From the IMG/VR virus record IMGVR_UViG_3300049893_000825, positions 1 to 20,714 of that record: a stretch of DNA of 20,714 bases. One strand, written 5' to 3'. Of the stretch, positions 8,329 through 15,600 are shown piece by piece; position 1 is the first letter of the stretch; every line of letters starts with the position of its first letter. The notes under the pieces are model-generated. The model ran no database searches. It had not been told where the DNA came from and saw only the letters and a list, made by a program, of their open reading frames with translations. The DNA comes from a virus. Position numbers and translations under genes: made by a program.

Positions 8329-8483
8329 TACTCAACTGGTTTTGATTTAGTTTGCTCACCTTTTGCCCTTTTTCTTCTCCCCGCACAGTGAGCGCGTTGA
8401 GAAAATCCTTTTGGATTGGAGCAATCAATACTCTTTTTATATTTATTGCTCCAGTCTTCTTGAAACTGTTTAAACGTTTTCAT
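8328..8483 (-). CDS. Small basic protein with an internal-protein-like N-terminus
   Basis: A 51-aa product starting MKTFKQFQEDWSNKYKKSID, followed by a Cys-containing basic motif (CSNPKGFSQRAHCAGRRKRA) and a Lys-rich end. The frame is open upstream to a longer possible start at 8585, but the ATG at 8483 is preferred: it overlaps the gp16 end by only 14 bases, begins with the recognisable MKTF motif, and avoids a 34-residue extension lying wholly within gp16. The stop overlaps the next start (TAATG), so gp16, this gene and the 559-aa gene are translationally chained. The N-terminus resembles the capsid-targeting sequence of T4 internal proteins (MKTYQEFIAEA). Whether it is packaged in the head is not shown by the sequence. 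Confidence 0.75.
   Translation of the reverse strand: MKTFKQFQEDWSNKYKKSIDCSNPKGFSQRAHCAGRRKRAKGEQTKSKPVE
8440..8447 (-). promoter_or_regulatory. Possible late-promoter octamer AATAAATA inside the 51-aa gene
   Basis: The minus strand reads GCAATAAATATAAAAAG, one mismatch from the late consensus and followed by an A-rich stretch. It lies 112 bases before the 559-aa ORF. It encodes Asn-Lys-Tyr-Lys in the small gene, so it may be a coding coincidence in AT-rich DNA. Confidence 0.25.
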
Positions 8484-8904
8484 TTTCGGTTTGTTGTTTA
8501 AGAAGTTTTGCCAATTCTGCAGTTGACCCAACAAAAAGAGCATTATTAACTGTTGTTGGTCCTTTAGAAACTTTTTCTTCTTCAATATCTTTAAGTTTCT
8601 TTTGTAAATCCATCAATTTATCAGTAGCATCAGCAACGTTTTTAATCAATTGCCCAGCAACTTCATATGCTCTAGGCATTTCACTTTCTTGGGCAAGTTC
8701 AAGAATTCCATTAATTGCCTCTTGTCCCTTTTCAATTAACGAATAAAGATTTCCTCTTGTATATTCATAATCTTTTTTTACGTCATCAACGGATGATACA
8801 ATCTTTTCTATTTTTTCAATAGAAGTTTCTGCTTCTGTCGAAACTATTTCTCCTGAGACATTAAAGGCATCGTTTAACTCATCAAATTTCTTCGTCATTT
8901 TCAT
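8470..8904 (-). CDS. 16: Small terminase subunit gp16
   Basis: Regulatory subunit of the packaging terminase. It forms rings, helps recognise or present DNA and stimulates the gp17 ATPase. The product has 144 aa (T4 gp16 164 aa). Most of it is predicted helix or coiled coil. The segment DYEYTRGNLYSLIEKGQEAI (45-64) followed by PRAYEVAGQLIKNVADAT (77-94), then a Lys/Glu helix, and the C-terminal NNALFVGSTAEL (120-131) match the T4 gp16 pattern. The ATG at 8904 overlaps the gp15 stop (ATGA) and has GGAG 7 bases upstream, so it is preferred over the Met two codons later. The two following genes that separate it from gp17 are absent from T4. Confidence 0.93.
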   Translation of the reverse strand: MKMTKKFDELNDAFNVSGEIVSTEAETSIEKIEKIVSSVDDVKKDYEYTRGNLYSLIEKGQEAINGILELAQESEMPRAYEVAGQLIKNVADATDKLMDLQKKLKDIEEEKVSKGPTTVNNALFVGSTAELAKLLKQQTENENV

Positions 8905-9902
8905 ACGGTGTCTCCACTAAAACCAAAATCATCGCCATCTTGAATTAAAGTACTATCTGTTGAGGATATTGATTTTATTTGAGCACCTGCTAGATGAGAG
9001 GTAATTGATGTATTATCTCTTCCCCTATCAACGGTAAGAACATTTCCATTTACCAATCTCACATAAACTTCCTCTCCTTCAATATCTAAGTAAGTATTGG
9101 TCGAAATTGAAGAGGCATTATTTACTTCTATTAAAATATCTTCAGCGGTGATATCTTTTGCGATATTTGTAAGAACTGTGCCTGTGTAATTCTTGATTGC
9201 TCTTGGTTCCGAGGAATATACAACTTCTCTTGTTGGAGTAGATGTAGTATCTCCAGCAATGTAACTGATAGTGGTTTTCTTGATAATATCTTTTGATGCT
9301 GTTTGTGTTGGACCAAATAGATAAGTTTTTGCAGTAAATCTTAGAGTATAAATTAAAACTCTTCTCGTAGTAAAATTACCCTCATAATCATCTTGGAAGG
9401 TTATATTTTCTAATACCACAGGTATATCTCTTTTTTCATTTATCTCATCCACCAATTCTACGGTTAAACTATATGATGGTTGAAAATATGGTAAAATTTG
9501 CTCTACAATTTGCAATGCATCATCATTTAACTTTGCCATGATTGATAATTCAAATTGCATATTGTACGGAACTGGCATGTAAGTTTTTTTAGTTACAGTC
9601 CCGTCAGTTGCTGATTTTGAAGTAAATGATTGAGTTGTAGTTACTTTTCTTGATGCATCATAAGTTATTCCAGTAAATTCAAAAGACATTCTTGGTAATG
9701 TAATTTGAATTGGTTTATTTAAATCTGGAGACTGCTCTAATCTTGCTAGAAATTTTTGAGTGGGTCCATATGCCAACGGAACCTTTATAACATCAATAAC
9801 TTGATTCGAGTTATCAACGTGTTTAATTGATATGTTATTAAACAGAGATCCAAAAGATATTACTGTTTTTCTTAGAATCTCGTTATAAAAATATTCAAAC
9901 AT
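8901..9902 (-). CDS. 15: Tail sheath stabiliser / tail completion protein gp15
   Basis: Tail terminator. A hexamer caps the finished sheath and tube and provides the docking face for the neck. The N-terminus MFEYFYNEILRKTVISFGSL is very close to the T4 gp15 start. VPLAYGPTQKFLARL (41-55), LPRMSFEFTGITYDASRK (69-86) and YNMQFELSIMAKLNDDALQI (113-132) continue the match, as does TYLFGPT near 193-199. The product has 333 aa against 272 in T4. The extra part is a C-terminal beta module (about 244-312: IEVNNASSISTNTYLDIEGE, LVNGNVLTVDRGRD, HLAGAQI) and an acidic tail ending DGDDFGFSGDTV. A similar module is seen in the giant baseplate protein. A CATAAATA element overlapping the gp14 stop lies 44 bases before the ATG. 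Confidence 0.94.
   Translation of the reverse strand: MFEYFYNEILRKTVISFGSLFNNISIKHVDNSNQVIDVIKVPLAYGPTQKFLARLEQSPDLNKPIQITLPRMSFEFTGITYDASRKVTTTQSFTSKSATDGTVTKKTYMPVPYNMQFELSIMAKLNDDALQIVEQILPYFQPSYSLTVELVDEINEKRDIPVVLENITFQDDYEGNFTTRRVLIYTLRFTAKTYLFGPTQTASKDIIKKTTISYIAGDTTSTPTREVVYSSEPRAIKNYTGTVLTNIAKDITAEDILIEVNNASSISTNTYLDIEGEEVYVRLVNGNVLTVDRGRDNTSITSHLAGAQIKSISSTDSTLIQDGDDFGFSGDTV
8911..8915 (-). promoter_or_regulatory. Shine-Dalgarno of gp16 (GGAGA)
   Basis: GGAGA within the gp15 end, 6 bases before the gp16 ATG. It favours the upstream Met of the MKM start. Confidence 0.6.
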
Positions 9903-9945
9903 TTTACTAGTTCCGTATGATACTATTTAACCAAATAATAAATTA

Positions 9946-9953
9946 TATTTATG
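9946..9953 (-). promoter_or_regulatory. Late-promoter-like octamer CATAAATA before gp15
   Basis: The minus strand reads CATAAATATAAT, one mismatch from TATAAATA, 44 bases before the gp15 ATG. The TAA in the octamer is the gp14 stop codon, the same arrangement as at the exact promoter after gp20. Confidence 0.5.
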
Positions 9954-11364
9954 GCATTCCAAAAGGATTGGATTCTGTAAAATCTAAAATTTTATTTGCT
10001 TCAGTTTCTATATCTAAATTATCGGCATAAGCATCCTTAATATCTTCTTCATTAATTGTTGATAATACGTAAGAAGCAGAAGAATCTGATCCAACAATAT
10101 TTTCTCCTCTTACAAAAGTTCCAGTTACATTTGAAACTTCTAAAGTACTTGTAATAGAATTCCAAGATCTTACTCTTGCTGTTACGCCACTGGTGCTTCC
10201 TGTTATTACTTCATTATATCGATAAGTTCCAACACCTACTAGAGATGGTGTAGATATTGTTATTGTTGGAACTTGAGTATATCCTAAACCAGCGTTTGTT
10301 ATTCTAATTGCAGTGATTGATCCCGCTGCACTTACTACAGCTGTTGCTGCAGCTGAAACTGAAGAAATTCCACTAAATGTTATAATTGGAGCAGAGGTAT
10401 ATCCAGATCCAGCATTAGTAACTGTAATAGGTCCAATAATACCAGTTCCTATAGTTGCAGTTGCAGCTGCTCCAGACCCTCCGCCACCAATAAACCTTAC
10501 TCCAGGTGTTACTGTATATCCAAATCCTGGATTTATTAATAAAACACTTTGGACAGATTTGTTTTGTGGATTGACATTATCATTGCATACAACAATACCA
10601 TCGATCATTGTTGCAGCAGCAACACCAGTTGTTCCCCCAGATGGTGCCGAAGATATTGCTACTGTTGGGGTGCTAGAATATCCACCACCTCTATTAGTTA
10701 CTGTAATATACCTAATTCCACCATTTAGTAGTGTGGTTGTTGCTGTTGCTGTTATTCCAGCACCAACCATTGTAAGAATTTGAGTTACAGCAATGCCACC
10801 ACCAATACCACCAGTAGTAACACCACCGCCAACATTAGTATCATCTATTTCATCAACACCAGTATCAATAACTTCATCTTCATATCTGAAGAGCTCACAT
10901 TTCAATGTATAGACATAAGTCTTTTGCAATTGATAAAATGGTTGCTCATGCTCTACAAACTTAACTTCAAATAACCTATCTCCAAGGGGAAAATAAATTA
11001 AATCACCCTCTCTTGGTCTTGTTCCCAATTTGATGTTAGGTTTATCTTTTATAAGGGGAACAATGTAATTATCAAATCTTTCTTTTGATATTGTTATTGT
11101 AAGCTCATTAAGTGCCTGTATTCCAAACTTTGAAAGAATAGTTGTGTTATCTCCATATCCTTCATAGTTTTCAATATAAGCTTCCAATGGATATGCGTCA
11201 TCAAAAGCGGACTCTATAACTTCTCTTAAAACTGTTTTTTCAGTTAAATATTTTCTTGGTAGATAATGAACATCTACCCCATACATACGTAGTTGCTCGT
11301 TAATTAAATCTTGTATTAACCCCTGTTCGCCCTTAGATCCTTGTAGAAAAAATGGATTAAGCAT
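9949..11364 (-). CDS. 14: Neck protein gp14 with an inserted glycine-rich beta-repeat domain
   Basis: Head completion/neck protein. It joins gp13 on the portal after packaging and forms the tail attachment site. The first 175 or so residues match the gp14 family: MLNPFFLQGSKGEQGLIQDL, MYGVDVHYLPRKYL, FGIQALNELTITISKERF, RPREGDLIYFPLGDRLFEVK, LQKTYVYTLKCELFRYEDE. The C-terminal 35 residues (EEDIKDAYADNLDIETEANK, ending LDFTESNPFGMP) resume a conserved end. In between, about 176-436, is an insertion with four copies of a ...TNxGxGYtxxPt... repeat (near 219-238, 276-292, 313-331, 353-371), then ITGSTSGVTARVRSW and an RGENIVG motif. This makes 471 aa against about 256 in T4. The start is supported by AGGA 7 bases upstream of the ATG. 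gp13 ends 4 bases before it. Confidence 0.93.
   Translation of the reverse strand: MLNPFFLQGSKGEQGLIQDLINEQLRMYGVDVHYLPRKYLTEKTVLREVIESAFDDAYPLEAYIENYEGYGDNTTILSKFGIQALNELTITISKERFDNYIVPLIKDKPNIKLGTRPREGDLIYFPLGDRLFEVKFVEHEQPFYQLQKTYVYTLKCELFRYEDEVIDTGVDEIDDTNVGGGVTTGGIGGGIAVTQILTMVGAGITATATTTLLNGGIRYITVTNRGGGYSSTPTVAISSAPSGGTTGVAAATMIDGIVVCNDNVNPQNKSVQSVLLINPGFGYTVTPGVRFIGGGGSGAAATATIGTGIIGPITVTNAGSGYTSAPIITFSGISSVSAAATAVVSAAGSITAIRITNAGLGYTQVPTITISTPSLVGVGTYRYNEVITGSTSGVTARVRSWNSITSTLEVSNVTGTFVRGENIVGSDSSASYVLSTINEEDIKDAYADNLDIETEANKILDFTESNPFGMP
10056..10839 (-). repeat. Coding repeats: GxGY beta modules inside gp14
   Basis: Four imperfect copies, each about 17-20 residues, of the pattern (I/L)xxTNxGxGYxxxPxxxxS, for example ITVTNAGSGYTSAPIITFS and IRITNAGLGYTQVPTITIS, linked by Ala/Gly/Thr-rich stretches. 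DNA identity between copies is moderate (Gly-Tyr codons and flanking ATT/ACT), so the repeats are divergent at base level. The opposite strand shows a spurious long frame across the same stretch. Confidence 0.8.
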
Positions 11365-11368
11365 CTTA

Positions 11369-12214
11369 TCATCCTATCATATCAAGAGGTGGAAGCTCAT
11401 AAGTATTGGACATTTTTTCCATTAAAATATCAATTTCTCTTTGTCCATCATCATACATTTGTCTACCATTAAGTTCTACTCCGCCGGGAAGTTTAACGCC
11501 AGTAAATTTCATCATATTTTGACCCCATTGACGTTTAATCAACGAAGTAAGATATGGTTTTATGAAAGAATCATTCCATACTCTTGAATAATCGTTAGGG
11601 TCTAGTGTAGAATAGCAATCAATAATAATGTATTGTCCCGTGGTTACAGATCCCCAGTCTATATCCAAATAAAGTCTATCTTGTCTTTTGTTGAAACGAA
11701 TTTGTTTTTGCGTCGTTAAAAGAAAATCTAGATCTTCAAGATAAGTTTTGACCATTGCATAACTTAAAATTTCTGTAGCACCCCAGTAATAAATATCATT
11801 CAAAAATAATTGATATTTAACACTAAACATATTATGAGTAATAGTATTTGATCCATCAAAATGGAAAATTTTATTTACTCCAATAATATTGGGGGGAACT
11901 TGTAGGTAATTACTATTTTCTTCATAAGTAAATGTCGTTGCAGTTCCAACTATATTTGCAGTTGCTGATGTAGTTGCAATTCCAACGGCAGTACTACTTC
12001 CCCTAGACCTCCCCCTATCAATATCGTCTTGAGTTATTTTATACTTATAAAAAGTTGGGTATACTCCATCAAAATGTCTTTCTTGAAAAAATTGGATAGC
12101 GTCATCAACTAAATCATCAATTTGCTCATCGGCAACGTTGATTTCCAAAACTGGCGCTCCCAGTTTTCTCTTACAATAATCTATTAACTCTTGCCTAGTA
12201 GATGGTTGCGCCAT
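11369..12214 (-). CDS. 13: Neck protein gp13
   Basis: Head completion protein that binds the portal after DNA packaging and prevents leakage before gp14 and the tail attach. The product has 281 aa (T4 gp13 309 aa). The N-terminus STRQELIDYCKRKLGAPVLE, VADEQIDDLVDDAIQFFQER and HFDGVYPTFYKYKIT is the conserved gp13 start. Later segments LSYAMVKTYLEDLDFLLTTQ and IDCYSTLDPNDYSRVWNDSF followed by LIKRQWGQNMMKFTGVKLPG and a QREIDILMEKM helix complete the match. A Ser/Thr/Ala-rich low-complexity loop lies at about 70-100. The ATG at 12214 has no strong Shine-Dalgarno but lies 19 bases after a CATAAATA late-type element. gp14 follows within 5 bases. Confidence 0.93.
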   Translation of the reverse strand: MAQPSTRQELIDYCKRKLGAPVLEINVADEQIDDLVDDAIQFFQERHFDGVYPTFYKYKITQDDIDRGRSRGSSTAVGIATTSATANIVGTATTFTYEENSNYLQVPPNIIGVNKIFHFDGSNTITHNMFSVKYQLFLNDIYYWGATEILSYAMVKTYLEDLDFLLTTQKQIRFNKRQDRLYLDIDWGSVTTGQYIIIDCYSTLDPNDYSRVWNDSFIKPYLTSLIKRQWGQNMMKFTGVKLPGGVELNGRQMYDDGQREIDILMEKMSNTYELPPLDMIG

Positions 12215-12232
12215 TATTTTCTACTTTTTAAA

Positions 12233-12240
12233 TATTTATG
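12233..12240 (-). promoter_or_regulatory. Late-promoter-like octamer CATAAATA before gp13
   Basis: The minus strand reads CATAAATATTTAAAAAG, one mismatch from TATAAATA, 19 bases before the gp13 ATG. The TAA in the octamer is the stop codon of the 57-aa ORF. Confidence 0.5.
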
Positions 12241-12409
12241 GTTTAATCAAATCTTTTAACACTTCTTGCTGCTTCAAATATAGTTTCATGTATGACTTTG
12301 CAACTGTTTTAATTTGTTCAATATCCTCAATTGCATCTATTTCAATACATGCTTTCATATATTCAAAACTTTTGGATAAGTCTTCTAATTGAATTTGATC
12401 AGGATTCAT
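12236..12409 (-). CDS. Small helical protein upstream of gp13, unknown function
   Basis: A 57-aa frame beginning MNPDQIQLEDLSKSFEYMKA, then CIEIDAIEDIEQIKTVAKSY and MKLYLKQQEVLKDLIKP. It looks wholly alpha-helical with regular hydrophobic spacing, acidic in the first half and basic in the second. The ATG overlaps the end of the 74-aa gene by 11 bases, and its stop is the TAA of the gp13 late promoter element. That tight packing, with no other gene in this stretch, supports it being real. No T4 counterpart is recognised: T4 has wac at this place, but this is far too short to be fibritin. The function is unknown. Confidence 0.65.
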   Translation of the reverse strand: MNPDQIQLEDLSKSFEYMKACIEIDAIEDIEQIKTVAKSYMKLYLKQQEVLKDLIKP

Positions 12410-12623
12410 TTACTAAACTCCTAAGTAAATTTTTAATTTCATCTAAATCTTCTTTCATGTTAGCAAGATCTTTTTCTAAATTCTGTACTTTTTGATTCTC
12501 TTCACTTTTAGCATTTCTCCTAGAAACATACTCTTGATATTCTGACATATTTGTATTAACAATTGAATTTGTATTCTGGTCTCTTACCAAATGAGTGTAT
12601 CCTTCAACTTTCAAATAATTCAT
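12399..12623 (-). CDS. Small coiled-coil protein downstream of the giant baseplate gene
   Basis: A 74-aa product. Residues 1-35 form a compact domain (MNYLKVEGYTHLVRDQNTNS, IVNTNMSEYQEYVSRR) with the pattern seen in small marine-phage proteins (RD, then INT, then a Tyr-rich helix). Residues 38-72 are a heptad-like coiled coil (EENQKVQNLEKDLANMKEDL, then DEIKNLLRSL). The ATG at 12623 comes 1 base after the TGA of the 2484-codon gene, so translation is probably coupled. No clear Shine-Dalgarno. It sits where T4 has wac/gp12-type trimeric fibres, and a short coiled coil could oligomerise, but a whisker role is only a guess. Confidence 0.8.
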   Translation of the reverse strand: MNYLKVEGYTHLVRDQNTNSIVNTNMSEYQEYVSRRNAKSEENQKVQNLEKDLANMKEDLDEIKNLLRSLVNES

Positions 12624-12624
12624 A

Positions 12625-15600
12625 TCATGCTAAAGCAATAACTCTCAAATCTTTAATTCTTGGAACATAAACTTGATTTGTTGATGTGAGGACCAATTTA
12701 ATACGATATGATTTAAATGATGGTAAATTGTCTATAGTAAATACATATTCTTTAAATTCTATGTCAGAAGTTTCAAATCCCAATGATTGAGTTGGAGTTA
12801 CAAATACATCAGACCTTCCATCACTATCCGCATAATTAATGACTTCATTTTTAGTGTCTAAATTCATATACCCAGGGAATGGTACAAAAACTGGACTAAA
12901 GTTTGGTTTGTCGCTGATTGCATATAAAGCTCTAACATCACAGTATTGATTGATATGGGCATTCAATAAAACCTTAATAGAACTCGCACCATTTTCTAAA
13001 TTAATTTCTTTGGAAATATATTGGAATGCAGATGGATCTTGATCAATTGTATTAACTCTAGAATCAGTTGCATAGTTTGTAATAACGCTATTGACTCTAT
13101 TTGAAGTTAATATTGTACTAATTCTTTGCGTATCAATTACTGGGGTTAGTCTAGAATCTACAGTATCAAGTTGTAGTCTGAGATTCATTGATTTGTTACC
13201 AGGAAGATTTAATAATTTCTCATTTTCATTAACTTTAGAACAGATGATTCTTGTACTGTCCAAATAATTTGGTTTTCCAATACTAATAGATTCAAATCCA
13301 TTATCAATGAATGGAATCTCATTGCCACTTATACTTGAACCAGTGACAGTTCTTAAAGAAGCACTCAATGATGTTCCTCTTACTGTTAGATTTTGAACAA
13401 TAGGAGTAATTATTTCGTAAGGCATATTTTGTGTTGCCTTAGTATTGTATCCTCCAGCAGATTTAGTTTGATTGATATAAAGTTTTGGATAACCTAAACC
13501 ATCAGTCCTGCCAATACCATTTGAACCCATATCAAGTTTTACATGATAAGAATCAAATGTTATTGCATCTGAAACAGTAACATTATTCAAGGAATGAGTT
13601 TTATTAATTCTTCTTAGTGAAACACCACCAAGTTCATATTTGTAAACTGGAGTTCCTATCGGATAATTCTTTGGATTTGTACCCCTAGATATGTTACCAC
13701 CAATTAAATTGCCAGAAACTGAAGTATATTCAATAATTTCATCTCCTATTAATAAGTAACCTGGATTAGTTGTTCCAACACCAACATTTTCAAAAGTTCT
13801 AAAATCAGTTGCATTATCTACGCTGATTGCTCCGGTCGAATTTGTATTATATGTTGTGCTTAATTTTGTTGGATTGATATCTGATTGTGCATTGGAGATA
13901 TTGACATAATTTTCACTGGAATACATTCCATGATTTTGGTGATTTACTTTAATGTGCAATCCATCACTAATTGTTTCGATAGAATCTATAAACACCCCAC
14001 CACCTTTTGAAGCATTTAATGTTGTTGTTATACCAGAACTATTAATATATTGAACTGTTTTTGCTGATCCAACAACAAAATCTCCTTGTACATTATCAAG
14101 TATTAATTGATTTGTGCTTGCGATTGAAACGATAGAGAATCTTGCATTTCTTCCAACGGCAATTGAACCAAAGGTACTGATTCCAACTACATCACCAACT
14201 TGATATCCAACACCACCGTTAGTAATAGTTGCACCTATAGCAACGCCGTTAGAAACAGTCACATTTGCTGTTGCATTTTTACCATTGCCAGTAACTGTTA
14301 CGAGATTGATATTATTAATAGATAATCCGCCACTTGATGGTGTATAACCAATTCCCGAATTGATTAAAGTTAAAGTTCCAAAGGCACTTCCAGCAGCACC
14401 AACATAATTTGCGGTTGCATTTGTGCCTTGCTGAATAATAGTATTTCCTAAAGTTAATCCAGAGTCTTGTACTGTTGATCCAAGTCCAACTCTGATTTTT
14501 TTAGAAATCAAACTAAGAGAATTTGGCATCAATGTAGGAATTTGCTTATTTCCATCTGTCAATTCTGGACTATAGAAATCGACAGTTCCTGAAGTTAGGA
14601 AGTCTGCTCTATAAAGAGTAAACTTAAGATCTTCCCACTGACTTGCTTCCCAGGTTGAAGCGTTTTGGGACTTAAATAAAGATCCAAGATATGGTTGATT
14701 TGAAATAAATGTTTGTGTTAATAGATCATTCTCACCAATTCTTGAAATGTAAACACTATATTTTGTTGAGTTTGATGCAAGACATATGCAATATTCTTTT
14801 CCACCCTCTAAGTAAACAGGTGCGTCAAAATTAAACGTAGTAGCTACAGATCCATCTGCGGATGTTTGAATATCACCGGGATCTAAAGTAATTTCTGAAA
14901 ATGGAAGGATTCTTTGAGTTGGGAATCCATTTTGCATTGTTCTCAATTGGAAGGTGACAGGAATATCCATATCATCTTTAGATCTGAAGAAAACCTCACA
15001 TTTAGTTAAGAAAACTCCAGTTTCATCCTCAACTAAGAAAGATTGTGCAAGGGGATCATACCAACCAACCAAAACATCTCTTCTTGATTGTGATAAAGTT
15101 GTGCTACTTACGACTTGAGTGCCTGTAGTTCTGGATACCGCCCTCTCTTCAAATTCTTGTTTGTTTTGAATCCTGGCATTTCTTACTGAAATAATATTTT
15201 CTTGTACTGTTTCTAAAGTTCCACTTGAAACAAATCCTTCCTCGGCAATAGTTGTTGCTGCGTTTTGGTCATTCAGGTTATTATTTACTAAAGTAAATGT
15301 TTTAGTTCCAGTTTCAAATTTTGGATGAATATTTGTATTTGGGTTTGGAACAAAGAAACTTCCGATTAAGGTTGCCGATAAATCAGAAACCAATCTTACA
15401 TTGGTAATTGTTGCCTGTGCTCCACTACTTTGTCCAACCAGAATCATTTTAGATTCTACTCTTCCACTATATTCTCCTTGTGGTTGGTTTGAAAGTGAGA
15501 AAGTATCAACGTTCAAAATATTTGATGTTGATGAGTATGTTGATTGTAATACTTGTCCTGTGTAAGGATTATTTGGATAAGTGATTGTTGCTGCGTTATA

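Noticed and set aside
8484-8585. Upstream extension of the 51-aa gene to a start at 8585
   Set aside because: The extra 34 residues fall wholly inside gp16 in another frame and show no conserved pattern. The ATG at 8483 begins the recognisable MKTF motif.
10313-10783. 156-codon open frame on the plus strand
   Set aside because: It lies wholly antisense to the repeat-rich gp14 insert. Its Pro/Ile/Val/Ala-rich composition is the shadow of Gly/Thr/Ala repeats, with no start signals, and gp14 is clearly the real gene.
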